In this document: piece after piece, positions 7,970-15,338 of the stretch
Layout: each line of letters opens with the position of its first letter
How positions within the stretch are numbered: position 1 is the first letter of the stretch
From: a bacterium
GTDB taxonomy: Bacteria; Patescibacteriota; Minisyncoccia; Moranbacterales; UBA2206
Assembly (NCBI GenBank): GCA_021789395.1
Contig: JAJYJP010000001.1
Coordinates: 1-34,665, forward strand
Reading direction: 5' to 3'
DNA length: 34,665 nt
Program-made: the position numbers and the translations under genes
The notes under the pieces: generated by a model
Told to the model about the DNA's origin: nothing
Seen by the model: only the letters and a program-made list of their open reading frames with translations
Database searches by the model: none

Positions 7970-7980
7970 CCATACGTGTC

Positions 7981-8820
7981 TCACCCGATGATGTCGATTC
8001 CGGAAAGTTCTCCGCTTCTGATGGCATGTTCAATAACCCTGGCCTGCAAACTTGCGGGATTGAATTGCTTGGCACAATAGAGAGCCAACGTTTTAGCGAC
8101 AGATGCTTTCATCTCGGTAAGTTTTGCCTTGGCAACCCTGGGGATCGAAGTCGGATCGGGAAATTCCCCTTTTACATCGCCCGGCACGTGCAACGAACGC
8201 CGCTTACCTTCAATCAGCGGCGGCCGGTACACAATGTTATCGCGTCCGCAGATATTAGTTAGGGAAATTTCCGACATTTCCATCAGCGCTGCCGTCTTGC
8301 CAGAAACTTCGTCGATTTTCTTCTCGACGACCGGCAATTGGTTTTTGAGCGTCGTTGTGACATCGTTGAGGTGGCACACATGATCCGTTGCCAATTTATC
8401 GACATATTTTTTGTTCCTGCGCAGACTGAAGAGCACAACAGCCACGATGATGATCGCTGTCGCGGCCAGTCCCACCAGAATTGCAATCATCGAACCGGAG
8501 ACAGTGCGATTGCTTTTCTTGATGCCATTATCAATGTCTTTCAGCTTGCTTTTTTCACCGTTGAGCCTGGCGAGTTCGGCGTTAAGTTGCTCCAGTGTTT
8601 TTTCCGTCGCCGCATCTCTTTTTTTCAACATCCGTTCATTCAACCAGCCGATGCTGCGGATGGTTCTGATACGTTCATAGCGCGCAATTTCTCTTGCCTG
8701 TTTAGAAGACAGCGTGGCAGGCGGAACAACTTCTTCCTTTCCCGCATAAGTAAATGCTTGCGCCGTCGACACAAATCCGAACGTAGCCGCAAGCAGCAAT
8801 ATGAACACGAGCTTCCTCAT
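7981..8820 (-). CDS. Uncharacterised signal-peptide, single-span membrane protein
   Basis: I do not recognise this 279-residue protein. It starts MRKLVFILLLAATFGFVSTA with a likely signal peptidase site after AQA (residue 22). A charged helical stretch, probably coiled coil, spans about 66-105. One membrane segment lies at about 109-133, followed by LRRNKK, so residues 134-279 should be cytoplasmic. The C-terminal part has three Cys residues (149, 191, 249). A longer frame opens at 8886, but the ATG at 8820 follows AGGGAGGT by five bases and begins the signal peptide, so I use it. The gene starts 16 bases after the end of the 426-residue secreted protein gene, and the pair probably shares one message. 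It uses a TGA stop. A link between envelope and cytoplasm is an inference from topology only. Confidence 0.8.
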   Translation of the reverse strand: MRKLVFILLLAATFGFVSTAQAFTYAGKEEVVPPATLSSKQAREIARYERIRTIRSIGWLNERMLKKRDAATEKTLEQLNAELARLNGEKSKLKDIDNGIKKSNRTVSGSMIAILVGLAATAIIIVAVVLFSLRRNKKYVDKLATDHVCHLNDVTTTLKNQLPVVEKKIDEVSGKTAALMEMSEISLTNICGRDNIVYRPPLIEGKRRSLHVPGDVKGEFPDPTSIPRVAKAKLTEMKASVAKTLALYCAKQFNPASLQARVIEHAIRSGELSGIDIIG

Positions 8821-8825
8821 AAACA

Positions 8826-8833
8826 ACCTCCCT
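8826..8833 (-). promoter_or_regulatory. Strong ribosome binding site of the 7981-8820 gene
   Basis: AGGGAGGT on the minus strand lies five bases before the ATG at 8820, immediately after the stop of the preceding gene. It fixes the start, and it is stronger than the sites of most genes in this window. Confidence 0.75.
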
Positions 8834-8836
8834 TTT

Positions 8837-10117
8837 TCATTGTGCAAAATCCGTGTGATATGTTCTGATATCATGATCCTGGGCAAAGCGATCCGCTGTC
8901 GTTCTGCCGTAGACGATGCAAATAGCCGTCGTCCACGCTTCGTAAGCCTGGATCATTTCCAATTTGGCTTCGGATCTCCGTTCCCCTTTCAGATACTTGA
9001 GATTTTTCTCAGCCTGCCGGAAATGTCCGATCGCTCCTCGGTACACTTTTCCGGTTTTTTCGATTTTGTATGTCTGCCTTAGAAAAGTTTTATCTTTAGT
9101 GCAAGCATACATATCGATATCAAGAAACGCGATCCGGAGATGCTTTTCGAAGTTTTGGAGATTCAGGTTGGGACAAAATATATTTTCTTCCGTCGCAATC
9201 TTTTTTGATATCTCAGTTGCCTCTTCCTTGCTGCAGACCGATTTCCGCACTTTTGGTTTCGGTCTTTCTTCCACTCGCGGCGGATGGAGAAACGTTTCCA
9301 AATTTTCTGCGTGAAAAAGAAGGAAAGTTACTTCTGCATCTCCCCGCATGACAGTTTTCTGCTGGCTTTTTTCGATTTGGCCGCCTGCGGAAATTCCGAA
9401 GAGCGAACCTATTTCTTGCAGAAAACCCACGGAAGCGCCTACGCCTTTTGTCGTTCCACTGGGTGTTATATAGGCGCGAAAAGCGTCGACTGGAATTGCC
9501 ACATTGGCCCCGTACTGAAGCGCTTGGTACCCGCCGAACAAGAACAGGTCCTGCCGCATGGCCAACTGCCCGAAATCGCCTTCTTTTCCCAGAAATTTTG
9601 AATCCAACGTCAACGTTCCGACCCTCTTCAATTCTCGAATATCTCGCCCGTCCAGCTTTGCGATGAAACATATTCTCTCTGAAGCAGGAAAAGTAAATTG
9701 GACATCCGGATGATAGATTACGCTTTTTTCGAGTTCGTCGAAAAATTTTTCGCCCCGCTCTGATATCATCATCCGTTTGAACGTCTTGAAACTGTTTGGT
9801 GTCACTTCATCGATAGCCAACAAAATATCTCCTGATTTCAAGTCATTTACTTGCCGCTCGTATCCGGGAAAATAATTTGGCGGAAAAAAACCCGTGTTGC
9901 CCGGAACGAACGGAAATTCCGACGCGATGTTATCGCCGTGCTGTGAAAAATCCAGGTGGATCGAGTTCTGGTTCTGACCGCCTAAATCGACTGACTGATT
10001 TTGACCTTGGTTGTTGTTATTCGTATTGCTGTTGTCAAAATCCTTTCCGGCAAGAGCGATGCTCGCTGACAACAACAAAGCCATCATTATGATCAAAACG
10101 CCCGCTACCTTCTTCAT
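8837..10117 (-). CDS. Uncharacterised secreted protein with N/Q-rich N-terminus
   Basis: I do not recognise this 426-residue protein. It starts MKKVAGVLIIMMALLLSASI with a signal peptide probably cut after ALA (residue 23). Residues 24-55 are rich in Asn, Gln and Gly and look disordered. A Pro/Phe/Tyr-rich piece follows near 70-85, then a mixed alpha/beta-looking body with a Gly-rich stretch (GTTKGVGASVGF). The C-terminal third is helical and charged, with scattered Cys residues. There is no second membrane segment, so it is likely exported or periplasmic-like. The frame extends to 10126, but the ATG at 10117 follows AAGGGAG by nine bases. It lies between a small secreted protein gene (upstream) and the single-span protein gene (16 bases downstream). 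Confidence 0.8.
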   Translation of the reverse strand: MKKVAGVLIIMMALLLSASIALAGKDFDNSNTNNNNQGQNQSVDLGGQNQNSIHLDFSQHGDNIASEFPFVPGNTGFFPPNYFPGYERQVNDLKSGDILLAIDEVTPNSFKTFKRMMISERGEKFFDELEKSVIYHPDVQFTFPASERICFIAKLDGRDIRELKRVGTLTLDSKFLGKEGDFGQLAMRQDLFLFGGYQALQYGANVAIPVDAFRAYITPSGTTKGVGASVGFLQEIGSLFGISAGGQIEKSQQKTVMRGDAEVTFLLFHAENLETFLHPPRVEERPKPKVRKSVCSKEEATEISKKIATEENIFCPNLNLQNFEKHLRIAFLDIDMYACTKDKTFLRQTYKIEKTGKVYRGAIGHFRQAEKNLKYLKGERRSEAKLEMIQAYEAWTTAICIVYGRTTADRFAQDHDIRTYHTDFAQ

Positions 10118-10126
10118 GGCAACCAA

Positions 10127-10133
10127 CTCCCTT
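10127..10133 (-). promoter_or_regulatory. Ribosome binding site of the 8837-10117 gene
   Basis: AAGGGAG on the minus strand lies nine bases before the ATG at 10117 and supports that start over the one three codons upstream. Confidence 0.6.
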
Positions 10134-10199
10134 CTCTTTGAATTTCTATGTCAATTTTTAGTTTTTAAAGACCCTTCTTCCTCTATTCTCACAGGACTT

Positions 10200-10220
10200 A
10201 TTGATAATATTTCAATCAAT
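10200..10220. repeat. Small inverted repeat upstream of the 426-residue protein gene
   Basis: The arms ATTGAT (10200-10205) and ATCAAT (10215-10220) are separated by nine A/T-rich bases, about 85 bases before the ATG at 10117. It may be an operator or may be chance in AT-rich DNA. Confidence 0.3.
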
Positions 10221-10247
10221 CCTGAATCGAATTTCGGAATTATTTTT

Positions 10248-10281
10248 CCGGGAGGAGGAAAGATTATCTCCTCTCTCCCGG
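10248..10281 (-). promoter_or_regulatory. Strong intercistronic hairpin without U-run
   Basis: CCGGGAG (10248-10254) pairs perfectly with CTCCCGG (10275-10281), and the inner purine/pyrimidine stretches can extend the stem. It lies 6 bases after the stop of the small secreted protein gene and before the 426-residue protein gene. On the minus strand it is followed by A residues, not T, so it is unlikely to be a simple intrinsic terminator. It may protect the upstream message or reduce read-through. Confidence 0.5.
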
Positions 10282-10287
10282 TGGGCG

Positions 10288-10626
10288 CTAGTTGGCGCCG
10301 CCTTTTACATTGCCGTATTGCATGCCCCACTGTGTTTGGTGGCCGTTTGACGATGACTGTTCCTGGTTATATCCGCTCTTGTACCCGAAGTTACCGGACA
10401 CGTCACGTCCCTTCAGACTCAGATCGGTTTCCCCGTCCTGTTTGGCCGACATGCCCATCTCAAAACTGTGGTGACCGAAATTTTTGAACATATCTGTTTG
10501 TGTGTTAGTGTATGTTTCTCCGTCGACTTTGCCGAAAGTTTTAAAGCCTCCGCCAGCCAGTGCCACGGCCGCGGACGAAAACAAGAACGACAGTGCCAGA
10601 AAAATCACCGTTACTTTTCGCATCAT
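10288..10626 (-). CDS. Uncharacterised small secreted Gly/Gln/Asn-rich protein
   Basis: I do not recognise this 112-residue protein. Its N-terminus (MMRKVTVIFLALSFLFSSAA) is a clear signal peptide with a likely cut after ALA near residue 24. That leaves a mature protein of about 88 residues rich in Gly, Gln, Ser, Asn and Lys (for example GNFGYKSGYNQEQ), with no Cys. Two adjacent ATG codons (10626, 10623) follow GTGAGGT at 10637-10631; spacing slightly favours the second. It is the first of three consecutive signal-peptide genes and is separated from the next by a strong hairpin. That layout suits a small abundant surface or matrix protein made in excess of the genes behind it. The role is inference. 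Confidence 0.75.
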   Translation of the reverse strand: MMRKVTVIFLALSFLFSSAAVALAGGGFKTFGKVDGETYTNTQTDMFKNFGHHSFEMGMSAKQDGETDLSLKGRDVSGNFGYKSGYNQEQSSSNGHQTQWGMQYGNVKGGAN

Positions 10627-10753
10627 CTCAACCTCACTTCTGATTTCTAAGTTTTTACCGTAGTTTTAAAGAACTAAAGGAACCCAAAACCTCCTTTCTG
10701 ACCGAATTAATTTATTACCAAATAACTGATCTATAAATTTCGTCTGTCCCGAT

Positions 10754-10777
10754 AAAAAAAGACGCGCATTGCGTCTT
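10754..10777 (-). terminator. Intrinsic terminator of the htrA-clpB operon
   Basis: On the minus strand AAGACGC (10777-10771) and GCGTCTT (10765-10759) form a 7-bp stem with a 5-base loop, directly followed by a run of T (10760-10754). It lies 30 bases after the stop of the 10808-11941 gene. Confidence 0.85.
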
Positions 10778-10807
10778 ATTACAATTCAGATCAAATTTTA
10801 TTCCGAG

Positions 10808-11941
10808 CTAGAGCTGGACCGGAATCTTCATCATCTGACCATTCCGATCGACTGTCAGCTTGATTTTATCGCCCGTTTTAAATGCGTACAACAAATCTGG
10901 CAAACTATGGCTAAGATCAATGTCGGTTCCGTTGACTGCGGTTATTATGTCGTTCATCTTGAGTCCCGCCTTTTGCGCCGATGAGTCATAAATAATCGCC
11001 AATCCTTGTTGTCCGGAAGCGGAATAAATCATCGCCCCGCCGTTCACATTGAGATTATTTGCCAGGGCAAAAGTCTTGGTGATGGGAACATAATAGATTC
11101 CCAAAACCGGATCACTGCCGATTTCTTTATCAATCGCCTTATTGACGACCGCCTCCACCTTATCGGCCGGAATGACAAAATATTCCTGAGAATCATTTAC
11201 ATTGATCGAACCGAGAATTCCGATCGTTTGACCGCTGAAATCGACGACTGGACCGCCAACATAATCGGCCGGATTGCCAAAATCGGTGTCATACACGCCT
11301 TCCATTTTTTCAGAACTAGAAACGGTGCCGCCACCCAGATTGAAAGTCGGCATGTAGACGGTTAGCATTCCCAGGTCATATGAATCGAGATATGATCCGG
11401 AAGCATTCCCGATGGCGACCACTTTTTCACCCGGCTCAATGCTGCTTGAATCTCCAAAAGAAATCACCGGAAGATTGCTGGCATCAATTTTCAGAAAAGT
11501 CAAATTACTGTACGCATCCACCCCGACAAAAGTAGCGTCATCCACACTGCCATCATAAAGCAACACTTTATATTTCGAATTAGCCGTCAGGTCGGGCGCG
11601 TAGGTCATGATCAAACCGTCGCTTGTCACGATTTCCCCAGTAATATTTTCCACTGCCGCAGTGGGTTGTCCGGCGCCCGGCAACACTATGATATTTACGA
11701 CCGACGAAGCGGCCTGATTGGCGATATCAGCCATCGAGGTTGTTTCTTTGACAGTAACTTGTTCGGTCCGATTGATGACTGTTACATCCTCGGTAGATTT
11801 TTTCAAAAAGGGCACGTTGGCAAAAAGACTAGTCATGCTGAGGTACGGAAAAAGGTAACGGTCCATAATGATGCCGCCCAGCCCGCCCAGGATTACTATG
11901 CCCAGGATGATAAAAATTTTTTTAACAATTTTCTTTGTCAT
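10808..11941 (-). CDS. Catalytically dead HtrA-like protein with PDZ domain
   Basis: The 377-residue protein has an N-terminal anchor at about 9-28, a trypsin-fold domain at about 70-270 and a PDZ domain at about 280-377 (KAGLKMNDIITAVNG). It aligns well with the active HtrA at 15329-16315, but all three catalytic positions differ. The histidine of TNKHVV is P116 (TYAPDL), the aspartate of NDIAVIKI is N146 (SNLTFLKI), and the serine of GNSGGP is V228 (YVGGPV). The fold-keeping pieces VVAIGN, GGPVVD and IPADKVEAV remain. It should therefore bind but not cut, as a chaperone, adaptor or regulator in the envelope. It is the last gene of the htrA-clpB operon, 11 bases after the membrane protein gene, and is followed by a terminator. 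Confidence 0.85.
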   Translation of the reverse strand: MTKKIVKKIFIILGIVILGGLGGIIMDRYLFPYLSMTSLFANVPFLKKSTEDVTVINRTEQVTVKETTSMADIANQAASSVVNIIVLPGAGQPTAAVENITGEIVTSDGLIMTYAPDLTANSKYKVLLYDGSVDDATFVGVDAYSNLTFLKIDASNLPVISFGDSSSIEPGEKVVAIGNASGSYLDSYDLGMLTVYMPTFNLGGGTVSSSEKMEGVYDTDFGNPADYVGGPVVDFSGQTIGILGSINVNDSQEYFVIPADKVEAVVNKAIDKEIGSDPVLGIYYVPITKTFALANNLNVNGGAMIYSASGQQGLAIIYDSSAQKAGLKMNDIITAVNGTDIDLSHSLPDLLYAFKTGDKIKLTVDRNGQMMKIPVQL

Positions 11942-11952
11942 AAACTATTTGT

Positions 11953-12690
11953 TCATACTGTCGGAAGCCATTTGGAACTGAGCAGCACTAAAATTACCAA
12001 AACCGAAAAAAATACCATGTTCGCCACGACCCGTTTCCGGCTCAATAAGTTAAGAAAATAGCTCTGCACCAGATCCCATAAAACATAGTACAGTATAAGA
12101 GCAATCACTCCAGTCGTCAAATATCCGAACGGCCAAAAATTCATTGTCCAAATCAGTTCCGCCATTATCAAGGCCAGCAAAAAGCTGTAGATCCAGACCG
12201 TTCTTTTGTTTTCATTTATGAGGCGAAAATACTGGTAACTTACCAGGAGGGAAACAATCAGATAAATTATCATCAAAAAATATAATGGCACGAAAAAATT
12301 AAGATAAAAACCATATGCCGCTGTGAAAGCAAAAAAAATAGTTACCATGGAAGCCGCCATGATCATTCCCCTCGCCGTCAAGTCACTTTGGTATTCCTTG
12401 AGACGAAAAGCACCCAAGCAGGTCAGGTAGTACACGAAAGAAGTGAGTAGAATGAAAATCTGCTGTTCGGCAAAATCAGAAATGAGATAAATAAGCGCGA
12501 TAGAAAAAATGGTGAAAAATGCCGGCAATATGGAAAACAGCCAACGGCCTCCTAATTTTTTCCCGACAAAAAGCGAAACGAAAAAGAAAATAAATGCAAT
12601 CAAAAACAAAAAATCATTTCTGAAAGAAATAAATTCCAGGCCCAGAAAAAAAACTAAGCTATACAAGAAAGGTTTTAATCTAAAAAACAT
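11953..12690 (-). CDS. Multi-spanning membrane protein of unknown function
   Basis: The 245-residue protein is almost wholly hydrophobic, with about seven or eight membrane segments separated by very short loops such as RLKEYQSDLTARG and LINENKRTV. I recognise no catalytic motif. It lies between clpB (41 bases upstream) and the dead HtrA gene (11 bases downstream) and shares their operon. This suggests a part in envelope stress or membrane quality control, but nothing in the protein itself shows that. It ends in a TGA stop. Confidence 0.75.
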   Translation of the reverse strand: MFFRLKPFLYSLVFFLGLEFISFRNDFLFLIAFIFFFVSLFVGKKLGGRWLFSILPAFFTIFSIALIYLISDFAEQQIFILLTSFVYYLTCLGAFRLKEYQSDLTARGMIMAASMVTIFFAFTAAYGFYLNFFVPLYFLMIIYLIVSLLVSYQYFRLINENKRTVWIYSFLLALIMAELIWTMNFWPFGYLTTGVIALILYYVLWDLVQSYFLNLLSRKRVVANMVFFSVLVILVLLSSKWLPTV

Positions 12691-12731
12691 TTTATTGCAT
12701 TATGCGGATTGGCTCCAGTATATCACGCTGC

Positions 12732-15338
12732 TTATACAAAGACAATTTTGTTTTTTTGAGCATCGATTTTGACATTATCGCCTTCTTTTATTCTTCCTTC
12801 GATGACCCGCAGCGCCAGTTCATCCAAAATTTCATTTTGAATCACTCGCTTGAGCGGACGCGCTCCATAAGCGGGATCATAACCTTTCTGGCTAAGATAT
12901 TCCTTGGCCGCCGGGGTCAAAAATAAAGTGATATTTTTTTCATCAAGCCGTTCCCGCACCAAATCCAATTGCAGGTCAACGATTTTTTTGAGCATTTCGC
13001 GGCTAATAGGATGAAAAATAATGATTTCATCCAGCCGGTTTAAAAATTCCGGCTTGAAGTTTTCACGCAGCGCCTCCAAAACTTTTTCGCGCATATCCTC
13101 TTCGGTCATGACACCTTCGATTAAAGCTTCCTTAAAACCCAATTCGCTCCGGTAAATGATATCCGATCCTACATTGGAAGTCATAATGATGACTGTATTT
13201 TTGAAATTGATTTTCCGACCTTTGGCATCCGTCAGGATTCCGTCGTCCAGAATTTGAAGCATGATATTGAATACCTGCGGATGGGCCTTTTCTATCTCGT
13301 CAAAGAGGATGACGCTATATGGCTTCCTTCGAACGATCTCGGTAAGTTGTCCGCCCTCTTCATAGCCTACATAGCCCGGCGGCGATCCGATCATTTTAGC
13401 GGTCGAATGCGCTTCCATATACTCGCTCATATCGACCCGGATCATGGCCTGTTCGTCATTGAACAGGAATTGCGCCAGCGCTTTGGCCAATTCAGTCTTT
13501 CCCACGCCGGTCGGGCCCAAAAAAATGAACGAACCGATCGGCCGTTGCTTTTCTGAGATTCCGGCGCGCGACCTTCGGATCGCATTTGCGACAGATTGGA
13601 TGGCTTCTTTCTGCCCGACCACCCGTTTTTCAAGCTCGGCTTCCATATTTGCCAACTTTTTTGCTTCGCTTTCCAACATTTTAGAAACCGGGATATTGGT
13701 CCAGCGAGAAACCACCCTGGCCACATCTTCTTCGGTGATCTCTTCTTTCAGGATCGGATTCTTACTTTGGATATTATTCAATTTTTTCTTTTCCTCTTTG
13801 ATTTTTTTTTCCAATTCCGGAATTTTTCCATATCGGATCTCGGCGACTTTTTCCAGTTCCGATCTTCTTTCGGCAATTTCCGCTTCCGATTTCACTTTTT
13901 CAATCTCTGCGGTGTGCTTGCGGATATTGGTGATCAAATCTTTTTCCGTTTTCCATTGCAACGAGAGCTTTTCGAAATCTTTTTTCATCTCGAAAAGTTT
14001 TTTATCCAATTCTCCGATCCTTTTTTTAAAAGAAATGTCTTTTTCTTTTTCCAAAGCTTTCTTCTCGATTTCCATCCGGCGGATCGACCGCTCCATCTCG
14101 TCAATTTCTGCCGGCATCGAATCGATTTCCATCCGCAGCGCACTGCCTGCCTCATCGACAATATCGACCGCTTTATCCGGCAAAAACCGATCGGTAATGT
14201 ATCGGTCGGACAATCTCACCGCTTCTTGGATGGCGGCATCAGTAATTCTGACCCCGTGATGTACTTCGTATTTTTCTTTCAAGCCTCGGAGAATCGCAAT
14301 TGCATCTTCGGCCGAAGGCTCTTCGACAATGATCGGTTGAAAACGCCGTTCGAAAGCGGCGTCTTTTTCTATGTAACGCTGGTATTCTTTAGTTGTCGTC
14401 GCGCCGACCATCCGGATGCGTCCGCGCGCCAAAGCTGGCTTCAGCATATTGGAAGCATCCAACGCCCCTTCGGTCGCGCCGGCTCCCACTAGTGTATGGA
14501 TCTCATCGATGAACAGGATGTACCGGCCGGCCGCCCGATCGATTTCATTAATGATCGCTTTTAACCGTTCTTCGAATTCTCCCCGAAACTTCGTTCCAGC
14601 CAATAAAGATCCCAGATCGAGCGAGATGAGTTCCTTATTTTTTAACGTCTCCGGCACGTCTCCGTCGGCGATCCGCTGCGCCAATCCTTCCACGATCGCC
14701 GTTTTCCCCACTCCCGCTTCTCCGATCAGGACCGGATTATTTTTTGTCCGGCGGCTCAACACCTGCATCACCCGGCGTATTTCCGCATCTCTACCGATGA
14801 CCGGATCTAATTTTTTATTCCGAGCCAGTTCTGTCAGGTTGATCGTATATTTCTCCAGCACCTGAAACTTGCTCTCCGGTTCCGGAGTGTCCACGTGCTG
14901 CGAACCTCGTACTTGCGCCATAATTTTTAAGATATTGTCATAATTTATTTTATATTTTTCCAAAAAATTTTTAACTCGCGTCTTGGCAGTTAAAAAAGCC
15001 AGAAGCAGGTGTTCGGTAGAGATAAACTCGTCTCCGATAAGACGGGCTTCTTCTTCCGCCGCGTTCAAAATCACAACCAGCTCCGGCGTGACGAAAATCT
15101 GATTGTTTAGCCCGCCGATTTTCGGATAAGCGTCGACCTCGTCCATCACATTTGCCTTTAAAGTTTCGATGTCGACTTCGATCTTGCGCAAAATCACCGG
15201 CACGATCGAATCTTCTTGGGACAACAACGCGTAAAGCAAATGAAAAGTATCGACTTGCTGCTGGCCTTTCGAAATCACGATTTCTTGGGCATTACGCAAA
15301 GCCTCCTGGCTTTTGACTGTAAGTTTTCCTAGATCCAT
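12732..15338 (-). CDS. clpB: ATP-dependent disaggregase ClpB
   Basis: The 868-residue AAA+ chaperone pulls proteins out of aggregates in the cytoplasm. It has an N-terminal Clp repeat domain (1-145) and a first nucleotide-binding domain with Walker A GEAGVGKT (206-213) and Walker B ILFIDEIHTL. A long charged coiled-coil middle domain (about 400-530) marks ClpB rather than ClpA/C. The second nucleotide-binding domain carries GPTGVGKTELAKALA near 605 and the segment GSPPGYVGYEEGGQL, and the C-terminus has YDPAYGARPLKRVIQ. Length matches the family. Its ATG overlaps the end of htrA by 10 bases, so the two are translationally linked. No DnaK or GrpE gene is in the window. Confidence 0.96.
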   Translation of the reverse strand: MDLGKLTVKSQEALRNAQEIVISKGQQQVDTFHLLYALLSQEDSIVPVILRKIEVDIETLKANVMDEVDAYPKIGGLNNQIFVTPELVVILNAAEEEARLIGDEFISTEHLLLAFLTAKTRVKNFLEKYKINYDNILKIMAQVRGSQHVDTPEPESKFQVLEKYTINLTELARNKKLDPVIGRDAEIRRVMQVLSRRTKNNPVLIGEAGVGKTAIVEGLAQRIADGDVPETLKNKELISLDLGSLLAGTKFRGEFEERLKAIINEIDRAAGRYILFIDEIHTLVGAGATEGALDASNMLKPALARGRIRMVGATTTKEYQRYIEKDAAFERRFQPIIVEEPSAEDAIAILRGLKEKYEVHHGVRITDAAIQEAVRLSDRYITDRFLPDKAVDIVDEAGSALRMEIDSMPAEIDEMERSIRRMEIEKKALEKEKDISFKKRIGELDKKLFEMKKDFEKLSLQWKTEKDLITNIRKHTAEIEKVKSEAEIAERRSELEKVAEIRYGKIPELEKKIKEEKKKLNNIQSKNPILKEEITEEDVARVVSRWTNIPVSKMLESEAKKLANMEAELEKRVVGQKEAIQSVANAIRRSRAGISEKQRPIGSFIFLGPTGVGKTELAKALAQFLFNDEQAMIRVDMSEYMEAHSTAKMIGSPPGYVGYEEGGQLTEIVRRKPYSVILFDEIEKAHPQVFNIMLQILDDGILTDAKGRKINFKNTVIIMTSNVGSDIIYRSELGFKEALIEGVMTEEDMREKVLEALRENFKPEFLNRLDEIIIFHPISREMLKKIVDLQLDLVRERLDEKNITLFLTPAAKEYLSQKGYDPAYGARPLKRVIQNEILDELALRVIEGRIKEGDNVKIDAQKNKIVFV

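Larger units (their letters stand above)
7505..7980. other. 476-base intergenic region with several hairpins
   Basis: I see no convincing gene here. The region holds the putative promoter of the Wzz-like gene (7547-7575) and a 15-base element TTGAC-N5-GTCAA at 7561-7575 overlapping its -35 box. It also holds an 8-bp inverted repeat CATCCATT / AATGGATG (7590-7597, 7610-7617), a long terminator-like hairpin at 7687-7719, a compact hairpin CCGGA-GTTT-TCCGG (7728-7741) and another possible terminator at 7926-7969. A 90-codon minus-strand frame (7645-7917) runs through two of these hairpins without a ribosome binding site, so I do not call it. Confidence 0.6.

Noticed and set aside
13444..14492. 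Long plus-strand frames opposite clpB
   Set aside because: The products are low-complexity Ser/Phe-rich strings mirroring Lys/Glu codons of the ClpB coiled coil. clpB itself is certain.
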